This document shows positions 8,229-17,609 of a stretch of 64,000 nt of DNA, piece after piece (position 1 is the first letter of the stretch; each line of letters begins with the position of its first letter). The notes under the pieces are model-generated. The model saw only the letters and a program-made list of their open reading frames with translations, was not told where the DNA came from and did not search any database. Source of the stretch: Mycolicibacterium madagascariense. GTDB taxonomy: Bacteria > Actinomycetota > Actinomycetes > Mycobacteriales > Mycobacteriaceae. The translations under genes were made by a program, and so were the position numbers. The stretch covers positions 3,348,001-3,412,000 of the forward strand of contig NZ_AP022610.1 of assembly GCF_010729665.1 (NCBI RefSeq), written 5' to 3'.

Positions 8229-9446
8229 ATGGTCGACCGAACAATCGAAACACGTTACAACGCAGCTCGTTTGGCAATCCAAATGGATTTGCGCGGGGTC
8301 GACGTGGTCGTGTCGACAAGTCTCGAGAACGTGCGGTACCTGACAGGGATCAACTCCGTTGCACTTGAGATGTTCCCCCACACCGGGCATTGCTTCGCCG
8401 TCGTGGCGCGCGATCAGCCCGGTGCGCCCTTCTTCATCAGCTCGCGGTGTGAGGTCGATCAGTTTCTTGACGCGCCTTGGCCGTTGGCTGGCGCCTTGGC
8501 CTACGGACCGTTCAGTCGAGAATCCCGTGACGAACCCATGACCGAAGACGAGCTACGCCTTAGGAAGGTGTCGGTCGAGGACGTCTCCTCCGCGACACCC
8601 CTGGAGGCACTCACGCAAGCCCTAAAGTTGCTCGGCGTCGACTCCGGCCGGGTCGCGATCGACGAGACCGGCGTGAACCCCGCGTTCCTCGATGCCTTCG
8701 CTGAAACCCGTCCGAGGGATTCGACTCGGGACGCCGGGCCGCTGTTGCGCGCGGTCCGCAAGGTCAAGACGGCTGGCGAGCAAGACGCTATTGCGGCTTC
8801 CGCAGCGGTAGCCGAGCATGGCATCGCCGCGGCGATCGGTATTGCCAGGCCCGGCATCACTGAGAGGGACCTCGTCCGCGAATTCGAGAGGTCCGTCGTT
8901 TCTTTGGGCGCGCGCCCCAAGTTCACCTTGATCAAAATCGGCCGCGCTGGCGTGGGTGGCCAAACCCAACCGACGGACTTGCCTCTAAAGAGCGGTCAAG
9001 CAATCTGGTTCGACGTTGGTGGCGTGGTCGACGGTTACTGGTACGACGTCGCGCGCGTGTTCTGCTTAGGAGAACCCGACGCGAAGGTCGCCGCCTACTA
9101 CGACGCGATGCTCGCTGGTGAGCAGCGCGCTATCGAGGCGGCACGGCCCGGAATGACGGGTCGGCAGCTGTTTGATCTGACTGTTGAAGCCGTACGCGAA
9201 TGCGGCGTACCGCATTACCAGCGTCATCATGTTGGACACGGGATTGGTGTGGAGGTCTATGACGACGTATTGATCACACCGTCGAGCGACGACGTCATCG
9301 AGGAGGGGACAGTCGTCAACATCGAAACTCCCTACTACGAGTTCGGTTTTGGGGCGGTGCATGTCGAGGATCCGTTCGTGGTAAGTGCATCGGGCAACAG
9401 GCTGTTGACCACGATGTCGCGCGCGTTGGAGACGGTAGGAAGGTGA
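8229..9446 (+). CDS. M24-family metallopeptidase / creatinase-like (Xaa-Pro peptidase fold) enzyme
   Basis: ATG at 8229 has a GAGGGAG ribosome site; the frame opens earlier without one. The protein has about 405 residues with a creatinase-type N-terminal domain and a pita-bread catalytic domain. The expected dinuclear metal ligands are visible in order: the Asp of WFDVGG, the Asp of YWYDVARVF, the His of HHVGHGIG, the Glu of NIETPYYE and the Glu of VHVEDPF. Family members hydrolyse Xaa-Pro peptides or small C-N bonds (creatine, ectoine-like substrates). It is the first gene of the cluster and overlaps the next gene by four bases, so it probably acts on a pathway intermediate or releases a product. 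The substrate is unknown. Confidence 0.85.
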   Translation: MVDRTIETRYNAARLAIQMDLRGVDVVVSTSLENVRYLTGINSVALEMFPHTGHCFAVVARDQPGAPFFISSRCEVDQFLDAPWPLAGALAYGPFSRESRDEPMTEDELRLRKVSVEDVSSATPLEALTQALKLLGVDSGRVAIDETGVNPAFLDAFAETRPRDSTRDAGPLLRAVRKVKTAGEQDAIAASAAVAEHGIAAAIGIARPGITERDLVREFERSVVSLGARPKFTLIKIGRAGVGGQTQPTDLPLKSGQAIWFDVGGVVDGYWYDVARVFCLGEPDAKVAAYYDAMLAGEQRAIEAARPGMTGRQLFDLTVEAVRECGVPHYQRHHVGHGIGVEVYDDVLITPSSDDVIEEGTVVNIETPYYEFGFGAVHVEDPFVVSASGNRLLTTMSRALETVGR

Positions 9447-10513
9447 TTCACGACGACGTCCTGAGTCTGATCGGTGAGACACCGATCGTTCGTCTACGCC
9501 GGCTGAAGGTCGAGAATCGTTCTGAGATCTTGGTCAAGCTGGAGGCTTATAACCCCGGTCGAAGCATCAAGGATCGCTCGGCGCTCTTCATGGTCGAGCA
9601 AGCCGAGCGTGACGGTCGCCTGTTACCCGGCGGCACGATCATCGAGTCGACGTCGGGTAACTTGGGCAAGGCGCTTGCCCTCATCGGGGCCGTCCGCGGA
9701 TACCGAGTCGTGCTCGTCGTCGACCCGAAGGTTCCGCGATCGGTGCTGCAATTTGCCGCCGGGTTGGGAGCCACGCTCGACTTCGTCACTATTCCGGACC
9801 AACACGGCGGTTACCAGGGCCCACGCATCGAGCGGGTCAAAGCCTTGTGCGCGGAGGATCCCAGCCTGTTCTGGCCCGATCAGTACAATAATCCCGATAA
9901 TCCGCGCGCACATGCGTCTGTCACCGCTACCGAGATTCTTGCTGACCTGGACTTCGTCGATGCGTTGGTGGCGACGGTAAGCACCGGCGGTCATGTCACC
10001 GGCCTGTCACGCACCCTTAAACAACACCTGCCCCAGCTCGTCACGGTGGCGGTGGATGCCATCGGGTCCTCGACGTTCGGACACCCCTTCTCTACCTACA
10101 AGATGCGGGGTATCGGATTGGCCTGGAAGCCAAACAATCTCGACCACTCGTTAATAGATCGGTTCCACCCAATCGCCGACCACGAGGGGATTGCCACCAG
10201 TCGGGTACTCGTACGCCATGAGGGGATCTACGTCGGGGAGTCTTCGGGCGCCGCAATCTTCGCCGCGCTCCACTACGCACACCACCACCCGGGCCATCGA
10301 GTCCTGGTAGTCGCCGCCGACGACGGGGTCAACTACCTCGGCGAATCCTTCGACACGGACTGGTTGCGTCGTCACGGCCTGGGACAGGTACTTGATGACT
10401 CAGCGCTTTGCGACCCCAGTGGCCTGGTCCGAGCCGCTATCACACCCACTCATCAGCCGATGCTATTTGAAACGTCCGCGTCGACGATCTCACGAACCAA
10501 TTTCGCGCCCTAG
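9443..10513 (+). CDS. SbnA/cysteine-synthase-like PLP-dependent enzyme
   Basis: The 356-residue protein belongs to fold-type II PLP enzymes of the cysteine synthase group. It shows the PLP lysine in RSIKDRSALFM, the STSGNLGKAL loop, STGGHVTG for phosphate binding and GESSGAAI near the C-terminus. Overall it is closest in look to SbnA-type enzymes, which replace the phosphate of O-phosphoserine with the amino group of glutamate on the way to 2,3-diaminopropionate. The start is GTG in a GTGA overlap with the M24 gene. There is no SbnB-like dehydrogenase in the cluster, so the nucleophile and product may differ. It probably builds a beta-substituted alanine used by the later enzymes. Confidence 0.85.
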   Translation: MIHDDVLSLIGETPIVRLRRLKVENRSEILVKLEAYNPGRSIKDRSALFMVEQAERDGRLLPGGTIIESTSGNLGKALALIGAVRGYRVVLVVDPKVPRSVLQFAAGLGATLDFVTIPDQHGGYQGPRIERVKALCAEDPSLFWPDQYNNPDNPRAHASVTATEILADLDFVDALVATVSTGGHVTGLSRTLKQHLPQLVTVAVDAIGSSTFGHPFSTYKMRGIGLAWKPNNLDHSLIDRFHPIADHEGIATSRVLVRHEGIYVGESSGAAIFAALHYAHHHPGHRVLVVAADDGVNYLGESFDTDWLRRHGLGQVLDDSALCDPSGLVRAAITPTHQPMLFETSASTISRTNFAP

Positions 10514-10521
10514 GAGGAGCA

Positions 10522-12024
10522 TTGGCAATCCGCAACGGAAACCAGTATCGAGGTGGGCTCAAGGACGGCCGCTGCGTTTGGATGGGCGGGCGCAGGGTCG
10601 ACGACGTCGCTACCCACCCTGCGCTGGCTGGTCCAGTAGACACCATCGCCGCCCTCTACGACCTGCAGGACATTCCAGGATTCGCCGAAATTCTGACGAG
10701 GGCGGCGAATGGCGAGATCATTCCGAAGTCCATGTGCCCACCGCGTTCCGCAGATGACCTTGCACAGCGCGGGACAGCCTTCCGCGTTGCCGCAGCAGAG
10801 ACATTTGGCCTGATGGGCCGGGCGCCGGATTTTGTCAACGTCATGTTGACCGCGTTTTCCTCAGCAGCGGATTATTTCGGTGCCGTCGACCCGCGCTTCC
10901 GCGACAATATTCGTTCCTACCACCGGTGGTGTCAGCTCAATGATGCATTCGTCACCCACGCCTCAATCAACCCCCAAACCGACCGGTCCAAGGGGAGCGC
11001 GGCGCAGTCCGATTCGACTGCTCATCTCAAGGTGGTCGATCAGAACGCCGCAGGCGTCGTAGTCCATGGCGCGAAGATGATTGCGACCCTCACACCCATC
11101 GCCGATGAGATCCTGGTCTTCCCAATGCCTGGCTACCAACCCGGGGATGAGGCGTACACCGCTGCCTTCGCGATTCCCGCCAATCATGCGGGCGTTAGCA
11201 TCGTGTGCCGGGAAGCTTTCGGAGATCCATTAGGCCGCAACACGTTCGACCACCCACTGGCTCGTTTCGACGAAATCGACGCGATGGTCGTCTTCGACGG
11301 CGTCACCGTACCGTGGGAACGGGTCTTCCTGCTGGGGAGCGTCGAGAAGGCCAACGGCCTATATAGCCAGACGACTGCTCAGCACCACACCGGTCACCAA
11401 GGCGTCATTCGGGGCCTCGCCAAGGCTGAATTGCTTTGTGGAATAGCCGTTGAGCTTGCTGAGTCGGCCAACACGTCGACCTACTTGCACGTCCAGGAGA
11501 TGCTCGGCGAGATACTGTCGCTGCTAGAAATCTACCGCGGTGCGGTGCGTCGTGTCGAAGACGAGGCCACGATGTCGCGGTGGGGCACGATGACTCCCTC
11601 GATCAACGCCGTGCGCGCAATTCGCTATCACTTTCCCAAGGCGTGTTCGCGCATGATTGAGGTTATTCAAATCCTAGGTGGGGGAAGTCTTCTGGCGACT
11701 CCAGCACAGAACGACTTGCGCGCTGCTGCGCATCTTTCACCGACTCGGTTCTTCGGCACCTATGGGGATGGGTACGAGCGGATCGGACTGCTCAAGCTCG
11801 CGTGGGACGCCACCGGTGATTCCCACGGCCAGCGGCAAGCGCTCTACGAGCGCAACCTGGCGGGCGATCCGGTGCAGCTCGCCGCGACTCAGTACAGGCA
11901 GTTTGACACCACTGGGGTGAAGGACACAGTCCGTCGGGCCTTGCGCACGGCCGATGCCACAGCCGGCCCTACCGCCGCCGGCTCTCGGAAAGATAAGGAG
12001 TTCACTACCGCATGTGTGGAATAA
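10522..12024 (+). CDS. HpaB-type FADH2-dependent monooxygenase
   Basis: The 500-residue protein matches 4-hydroxyphenylacetate 3-hydroxylase large components (HpaB; acyl-CoA dehydrogenase-like fold) in length and pattern, for example FRDNIRSYHRWCQLNDAFVTHA and HTGHQGVIRGLAKAELLCGIA. These use free reduced FAD from a partner reductase, and a flavin reductase is encoded at 14213-14767 in the same cluster. The TTG start at 10522 follows a strong AGGAGG site eight bases after the SbnA-like gene. It should hydroxylate (C- or N-) a pathway intermediate. Family members act mostly on phenols or small rings, so the substrate here is open. Confidence 0.85.
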   Translation: MAIRNGNQYRGGLKDGRCVWMGGRRVDDVATHPALAGPVDTIAALYDLQDIPGFAEILTRAANGEIIPKSMCPPRSADDLAQRGTAFRVAAAETFGLMGRAPDFVNVMLTAFSSAADYFGAVDPRFRDNIRSYHRWCQLNDAFVTHASINPQTDRSKGSAAQSDSTAHLKVVDQNAAGVVVHGAKMIATLTPIADEILVFPMPGYQPGDEAYTAAFAIPANHAGVSIVCREAFGDPLGRNTFDHPLARFDEIDAMVVFDGVTVPWERVFLLGSVEKANGLYSQTTAQHHTGHQGVIRGLAKAELLCGIAVELAESANTSTYLHVQEMLGEILSLLEIYRGAVRRVEDEATMSRWGTMTPSINAVRAIRYHFPKACSRMIEVIQILGGGSLLATPAQNDLRAAAHLSPTRFFGTYGDGYERIGLLKLAWDATGDSHGQRQALYERNLAGDPVQLAATQYRQFDTTGVKDTVRRALRTADATAGPTAAGSRKDKEFTTACVE

Positions 12025-13871
12025 CAGGATGGGTTTCCTACGGACGAGATTTGCATCCGCATCGACCGACCATCACGGCCATGACACAGGCGTTGGATCG
12101 CCGGGGCCCCGATGGGGCCGGTATCTACCTCGATACGCACGTCGCCCTCGGCCATCGCCGTCTCGCCGTCATGGACATACCGGGTGGCGCCCAGCCGATG
12201 ATCACCGCTACAGCCGACGGCGACGTCGCGCTGGTTTACTCCGGTGAGGCCTACAACTTCCAAGAACTTCGCGCCGAGCTAGCGTCACGTGGCCACCGGT
12301 TCCATTCACACTGTGACACCGAGGTCGTCTTGGCGGGCTACCTGGAATGGGGTCCCGCCGTCGCAGACCGCTTGAACGGCATGTACGCCTTCGCAATCTG
12401 GGATGGCCGACGTGACGCCTTGGTGATGATCCGTGATCGCATGGGCGTCAAACCGTTCTACTACTCCCCGACCTCCGACGGGGTGTTGTTCGGTTCCGAG
12501 CCCAAAGCCATTCTCGCCAACCCGGCTGCGTCCCATACCGTCACGCTGGAGGGGATGCGCGAGCTCTTCGCGTTCATCAAGACACCCGGTCACGCCATCT
12601 GGGACGGGATGGTCGAAGTAAAGCCGGGAACGATCGTCACCGTTGACCGCAGTGGAATTCGTAGTCATGTGTACTGGTCATTGCAAACCGCCGAGCACAC
12701 CGATGACCAGGAGCGCACCGTCGCTCACGTGCGCGACCTGCTCGACGACATCGTGCGTAGGCAACTGGTCGCCGACGTGCCGACCTGCACGCTGCTGTCC
12801 GGCGGGCTCGATTCCTCGGCGATGACGGCAATCGCGGCTGCACAGGCCGCCGAACGCGGCAAGAAGGTGCGCAGCTTCTCCGTGGACTTCGTCGGGCTGA
12901 CGGACAACTTCGTTCCGGACGGGCTTCGAAGCACCCCTGACACCCCATTCGTCCACGACGTAGCCACCAAGGCACGTACCAACCACCGGGACATTGTCCT
13001 CAGCTCGCTGGAAATTGCTGATCCTGCAATACGGGCCGCGTCGATCCGAGCACGTGACTTCCCTTCAGGCTTGGGAGATCTCGACCAATCCCTATACCTG
13101 CTGCTAAAAGAGATCAAACGGCACGCGACGGTCGCAATGACCGGTGAATCCGCAGACGAGTTGTTCGGTGGATACCGACAGTTCTTCGACCCGCACGCAC
13201 GAAAAGGTCAGACGTTTCCATGGTTGGCGAACGGACATCAATTCTTTGGCCGAGCTGCGGAACGGCCATACGAACAGAGCCTTCTCACGCCGGCGTTCGA
13301 AGCGGCCCTCGATCTAACCACCTATGTTCAAGACACCTATCTTGACGCCGTTCGAGACATTCAGCGCCTGCCCGGTGAAAGCGACATGGAGTGGCAGATG
13401 CGCAAGATCAGTTATCTCCACCTGACCAGATTTGTACGAATCTGGCTGGACCGCAAAGACCGCATCTCCATGGCATTCGGTTTGGAGGTCCGAGTACCGT
13501 TCTGCGATCACCGACTCGTCGAGTACGTCTACAACACACCTTGGGCACTTAAGACTTTCGACGGTCGGGAGAAATCGTTGTTGCGGGCCGCTGCGGCCGA
13601 CGTGCTGCCGCTGTCGGTCATCAATCGCACTAAGGCGCCATTTCCGACACCGCAGGATCCTGGGTACGCAGCAGCGCTTCGCGCCCAGTGCGCCGATCTG
13701 CTGGCGAGTCCGAACCACCCGGTGTTCGACTTGATCGACGCCGAACTACTGCGGGTCGCCGTCAAAACCGAGTTCCCGCAAAGCGATCAGGCATCACGTC
13801 GCGATCTAGAACGGACGCTAGATCTAGCGACTTGGATCGACCTCTATAGCCCCATGATCGTCATGACATGA
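12012..13871 (+). CDS. asnB: AsnB-type glutamine-hydrolysing asparagine synthetase
   Basis: The 619-residue protein has the class II glutaminase half with catalytic Cys2 (MCGITGW), RRGPDG and ALGHRRLAV. The synthetase half has the ATP pyrophosphatase loop LLSGGLDSSAMTAI near residue 260 and GESADELFGGY near 380. It overlaps the HpaB-type gene by 13 bases. AsnB proteins in biosynthetic clusters often amidate a carboxylate other than aspartate, or close rings as in beta-lactam synthetases. Here both halves and the catalytic Cys are intact, so amidation of the SbnA-derived acid is the simplest guess. The symbol denotes the family, not a proven role in asparagine supply. Confidence 0.9.
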   Translation: MCGITGWVSYGRDLHPHRPTITAMTQALDRRGPDGAGIYLDTHVALGHRRLAVMDIPGGAQPMITATADGDVALVYSGEAYNFQELRAELASRGHRFHSHCDTEVVLAGYLEWGPAVADRLNGMYAFAIWDGRRDALVMIRDRMGVKPFYYSPTSDGVLFGSEPKAILANPAASHTVTLEGMRELFAFIKTPGHAIWDGMVEVKPGTIVTVDRSGIRSHVYWSLQTAEHTDDQERTVAHVRDLLDDIVRRQLVADVPTCTLLSGGLDSSAMTAIAAAQAAERGKKVRSFSVDFVGLTDNFVPDGLRSTPDTPFVHDVATKARTNHRDIVLSSLEIADPAIRAASIRARDFPSGLGDLDQSLYLLLKEIKRHATVAMTGESADELFGGYRQFFDPHARKGQTFPWLANGHQFFGRAAERPYEQSLLTPAFEAALDLTTYVQDTYLDAVRDIQRLPGESDMEWQMRKISYLHLTRFVRIWLDRKDRISMAFGLEVRVPFCDHRLVEYVYNTPWALKTFDGREKSLLRAAAADVLPLSVINRTKAPFPTPQDPGYAAALRAQCADLLASPNHPVFDLIDAELLRVAVKTEFPQSDQASRRDLERTLDLATWIDLYSPMIVMT

Positions 13872-13949
13872 GTGCTCGTAACTTCGGCAACGGAAAACAA
13901 TGACTGAAGAACCCTGCGCCACAATTGATGCACAAGACGAGGTGACCAA

Positions 13950-14228
13950 ATGGTGATCCTGGCGGGTGTGACGGCAGTCATATGGGTATGGGCAATCAGC
14001 GACGTAATAGCTTTCGATTTCCGGTTGCGACCCGAGACGAAGGACAGGTGGATTGGCACCGTCATGCTGATCCCGGTTATCGGTGCGCTGGCCTGGCTAC
14101 TGCGCGGCCGCCCTACGCACGCTGATTCGAAGGCACCCGGTCGAAGGCTCCGCTCCGACCCACTCATCTGCGTCGTGGACCAAGCTCGGACGGGCTCCAA
14201 TGCCCCACGACCATGGTGGAATACGTGA
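13950..14228 (+). CDS. Small membrane protein (phospholipase D-nuclease N-terminal-like)
   Basis: The 92-residue protein starts at ATG 13950 behind a GAGGTGA site. It has two hydrophobic helices around residues 1-20 and 35-50 (VILAGVTAVIWVWAISDVIAF; WIGTVMLIPVIGALAWLL), the pattern of PLDc_N domains, followed by a polar tail. It overlaps the flavin reductase start. Such proteins are common in actinobacteria with no known chemistry; in this cluster it may simply accompany export or membrane association. The tail after residue 60 may be of low importance. Confidence 0.55.
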   Translation: MVILAGVTAVIWVWAISDVIAFDFRLRPETKDRWIGTVMLIPVIGALAWLLRGRPTHADSKAPGRRLRSDPLICVVDQARTGSNAPRPWWNT

Positions 14229-14767
14229 CTCAGCCGTCATCCCCGTATGCCGACGACGCCGACCCGTTTCAGGACGCCGAACATAGCTCTGCCGACGAAC
14301 TTCGCAACCTAATGCGCTTCTTCTTTACGGGTGTCGCAGTGATCACGGTTACTGATGACGATGGGTCACTCCGGGGCATGACCTGCACATCGCTGACCAG
14401 CGTAACCCTGGAGCCACCAACGCTGTTGGCGTGTCTGAGGTCATCTAGCAGCACACTGCAAGCAATTCTGACGGGCACGCGGTTTGCCGTCAACGTCCTG
14501 CATAATCGGGCGGCGCAAACAGCGGCACTGTTTGGCTCCTCAGCCTCGAGACGAGTTGCGGACGACGCGGCCAGGCCTTCTCCTAAGCTCGGCCAGCCGT
14601 GGCTGCACGAAGATTCGGCGGCAATGGCCGAGTGTCGTCTCTTGTCAACATCAGTCGTGGGAACACACACGGTGGTGTTTGGCCATGTCACGTCCGTCGA
14701 GATCGGCGACGTCGCCTCTCCGCTTGTGTACGGGCAGCGGCGCTACCACCGGCTTCTCGAGCGGTGA
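14213..14767 (+). CDS. Flavin reductase (HpaC-like)
   Basis: The 184-residue protein is a flavin-reductase-like split-barrel enzyme: LMRFFFTGVAVITV, RGMTCTSLTSVTLEPPTLLACL, TGTRFAVNVL, and the C-terminal VYGQRRYHRL. It should reduce FAD or FMN with NAD(P)H and supply it to the HpaB-type oxygenase upstream. ATG 14213 was taken as start; GTG codons shortly downstream are alternatives. It ends in a GTGA overlap with the DUF1445 gene. Confidence 0.88.
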   Translation: MVEYVTQPSSPYADDADPFQDAEHSSADELRNLMRFFFTGVAVITVTDDDGSLRGMTCTSLTSVTLEPPTLLACLRSSSSTLQAILTGTRFAVNVLHNRAAQTAALFGSSASRRVADDAARPSPKLGQPWLHEDSAAMAECRLLSTSVVGTHTVVFGHVTSVEIGDVASPLVYGQRRYHRLLER

Positions 14768-15567
14768 CTTCAGTGAGCCCTGACATGAATTCCCTGACCG
14801 ACGCAGTACCGCGAACTGTCCGTGAACTAAACCGGTTGAATCGCCTGAACCGCAACACCTCGGGCATGTGTCGCGGTTACGTCCAGGCGAACGTGATAAT
14901 GCTCCCCAACACCGATGCGTTCGACTTCCTGAGGTTCTGCGTCCAGAACGCTGCGGCTTGCCCCGTCCTTGAAGTCACCGCCCCTGGTCAGTGGGAGCCT
15001 GTGTTGACTGCCCCTGGATCGGATTTACGAACTGACGTTGGTCGCTACGAGGTGCACCGAGACGGCGTTCGAACGGAGGTTCGGACCGATGTTTGCGACG
15101 TTGTCGATGACCACATGTGTTCTTTTCTGCTTGGCTGCAGTTACACCTTCGAACATGTTCTCGTCGAAGCGCGGATTCCCATGCGCCACCAGGAGCAGCG
15201 CATAGACGGCGCCCCTATGTTCCGCACCAATCGTAGTTGCGTACCGGCCGGACGGTTCCACGGCGAACTTGTGGTGACGATGCGTCCGATCCCGCACAAT
15301 CGCATCTCGGAGACGGTCCGGCTCACCGCGGCCCACCCGGAGGCGCACGGAGCGCCCGTCTCCGTCGGCTGTCCAGAGGCTCTTGGCATCATGGACTTGA
15401 ACCGGCCGGACTGGGGAAGCCCGGTAGCTCTCAGCCCCGGTGATGTACCAGTGTTCTGGGCGTGCGGCGTCACGGCAACAAATATCTTGCGGAACGCCCA
15501 ACTTGCTTATGCCATAACCCATTCAAGCGGGTTCATGTTCATCACCGACGTCGAGGTCACGCCATGA
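14764..15567 (+). CDS. DUF1445 / YcsI-type putative hydro-lyase
   Basis: From GTG at 14764, in a GTGA overlap with the flavin reductase, the protein has 267 residues and matches the DUF1445 family (YcsI; includes mammalian D-glutamate cyclase). Family segments include SGMCRGYVQANVIMLP, FLLGCSYTFEHVL, VPAGRFHGELVVTMRPI and ITDVEVTP. A longer in-frame reading exists but lies inside the reductase gene. In the cluster it could dehydrate or cyclise an amino-acid-like intermediate. It ends with an ATGA overlap with the transporter. Confidence 0.82.
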   Translation: MTSVSPDMNSLTDAVPRTVRELNRLNRLNRNTSGMCRGYVQANVIMLPNTDAFDFLRFCVQNAAACPVLEVTAPGQWEPVLTAPGSDLRTDVGRYEVHRDGVRTEVRTDVCDVVDDHMCSFLLGCSYTFEHVLVEARIPMRHQEQRIDGAPMFRTNRSCVPAGRFHGELVVTMRPIPHNRISETVRLTAAHPEAHGAPVSVGCPEALGIMDLNRPDWGSPVALSPGDVPVFWACGVTATNILRNAQLAYAITHSSGFMFITDVEVTP

Positions 15568-16826
15568 TGAACCGACGTCGACAACGGAACCGTCGCGTCG
15601 CGGTGACTGAACAGAACACTTACCAGCACGCGGGCCCGATGGATCGGACGCCGCCAAGGAACTGGGTGGCCGTCGTCATCGTCGCGGTAGCCGTTTTCGC
15701 CGTTACGACGACCGAAATGACACCGATGGGTCTGCTGCCGCAGATCGCGAATGATCTTCACGTCACAGACGGGCAGGCGGGATATAGCGTCAGCCTCTTT
15801 GGCGTTCTCGCTGGCCTTTTGGCACCCTTCACCGCGATCGTTACCGGCCGAGTTGGCCGCCGGACACTGCTGCTGATCATCTTGGCCGTGTTTACCCTGG
15901 GGAATGCCCTCTCTGCTCTGTCGAGCACCTACGCCCTTTTCATGGGTTCACGCTTGACCTGTGGGTTGATCCACGGCCTTTTGTGGTCCATCGTTGCCAG
16001 TGTCGCGATCCGGCTAGTGGCCCCGCGTGATGCGGTACGCGCTACCGCAGCCGTCTTCTCCGGTATCTCGGTCGCCCTTGTGCTTGGTGTCCCGTGCGGC
16101 GCTTTCATCGGGCACGCGGTGGGCTGGCGCTGGACCTTTGTGGTCCTGTCATGCGCGTGCGCGCTCACCTTCGTCGTCCTGCGACTCGTACTTCCGTCGC
16201 TCCCGTCCCGACAAGCCTTCACCTTCGGCGAACTCATGCCCCTAATACGGTCCAAAACGGTTGGTAACGTCCTAATCATCACCGCCTGCGTTGTCGTCGG
16301 CAACTACAGCGCGTACACCTACATTGCACCATTCCTCAGTGAGGCCCGCGGCATTGACGCGCGGCTGATTGGAGCCTTCTTGCTGTGCTACGGGATCGCT
16401 GGCGTCGCCGGGAACTTCGCCGCAGCGGCTCTGCTCACCAGGTTTCGTGCGATTCGACCAATCCTGACAGGTCTGTCTCTTACGGTCACGGCAACGCTGC
16501 TCCTCCTCCTTATTCCGAGTCACTCCCCCGCGTGGGCCGCCCTCGGGATGATGATCTGGGGGGCGTCGTACTCAGCGCTGCCTGTCGCGTTGCAGACCCT
16601 TGTGCTGCGGGTTGCCGGCCGCCGCCACGGCGAGGCCACCACTTCGCTGTACGTCTTGGTGTTTAACTGTGCCATCGCAGCTGGCGCACTACTCGGTGGA
16701 ATCGCGATTGATCGCGCAGGACCACTAGCGCCTACGCTGGTCGGTGCCGTCGCATCGGCGGCAAGTCTGATCGGGATTTCGCTCGTCCAGGCCCGCGGAG
16801 GACCGGACGAGGTTGCTTGCCCTTAG
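15564..16826 (+). CDS. MFS exporter (DHA1/AraJ-like)
   Basis: The 420-residue protein has twelve predicted membrane segments and the DHA1 drug/sugar efflux pattern: TTEMTPMGLLPQIANDL, GRVGRRTLLLIILAVFTLGNALSAL and SRLTCGLIHGLLWS. It resembles AraJ/SotB-type exporters. It is the last gene of the cluster, joined by ATGA to the DUF1445 gene. It probably exports the product or protects the cell from it. Confidence 0.9.
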   Translation: MMNRRRQRNRRVAVTEQNTYQHAGPMDRTPPRNWVAVVIVAVAVFAVTTTEMTPMGLLPQIANDLHVTDGQAGYSVSLFGVLAGLLAPFTAIVTGRVGRRTLLLIILAVFTLGNALSALSSTYALFMGSRLTCGLIHGLLWSIVASVAIRLVAPRDAVRATAAVFSGISVALVLGVPCGAFIGHAVGWRWTFVVLSCACALTFVVLRLVLPSLPSRQAFTFGELMPLIRSKTVGNVLIITACVVVGNYSAYTYIAPFLSEARGIDARLIGAFLLCYGIAGVAGNFAAAALLTRFRAIRPILTGLSLTVTATLLLLLIPSHSPAWAALGMMIWGASYSALPVALQTLVLRVAGRRHGEATTSLYVLVFNCAIAAGALLGGIAIDRAGPLAPTLVGAVASAASLIGISLVQARGGPDEVACP

Positions 16827-17609
16827 AATGTTTCCAAGTAATGCCGACTTTCCCAGCCGCATCCGTGAACTGCTGAAGACGGGTCGACCCTGGCCTGCGA
16901 TGTGGCGGCGGATGGTACTGAAGAAGCCACCCGTGATGCTGTCCCAGTACCGAAGACTGACCAGCTTCCCGCTCGACACCAGCCGCCACCGCTCCCCTCA
17001 AGCCACAGTTCATGATCTTAGCGCCGGGAATCACTCCTGCGCCGGCCCTGCCCTTCAACTGTGTAGCCGAACCCGACTAACGGCCCCGACGCGGATAAGT
17101 GGCAAGAGCCCAAAGACATCGAGAACGAGCCTCTGCCAAGCGATCTCTCTCCGCTTCGGTCGTTCTCGACGCCGTATCCCTATCCCATGAGAGACACTGT
17201 TTGTTGTCTGTGACGGCCGAAACTGAGCAGTAGTTTCCGAGCGGCTTCTGGCAGGGAAGAGCTTTTTCAAGCGGGCAGGGTGAAGCGGCAGCCGCAACCG
17301 TCGTAGTGGCCGTTCCTTTGTTGACCGGATGAGTGCCCAGCCGTGTCGAGTGGGTCGTGTCCATACGTGTCTAGTCTGACAGCGCGCTTTGGTAACCGCA
17401 GGACGGCACTTCCGACTTGAGGCGGACCGCAGGTCTAAAAAACGAGCGTAGTAAGCGGCATCGCAACGTTATTGATCAAGAAACTGCGCGTGTCCCGCCA
17501 GACGTGTGCCGACACCAATGGTCTTATTACGGACGCTTGTGTGCTCAGCCCTCGAACACGGCCATGACCAACACCATAGGACGAGCTCGCGGCGCGTCGG
17601 TGGCGTTTG
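16827..17609. other. Region without a recognised gene
   Basis: About 780 bases lie between the MFS gene and the thioesterase. Short frames on both strands (for example 16813-17190 plus and 17055-17297 minus) show no family features, and none has a good start context. Composition is less regular than in the flanking genes, so this could be remnant DNA at the edge of the cluster, but I cannot name a source. Confidence 0.35.

Noticed and set aside
16813..17364. Short frames after the MFS gene, considered as transposase remnants
   Set aside because: No catalytic motif or terminal repeat could be identified on either strand.
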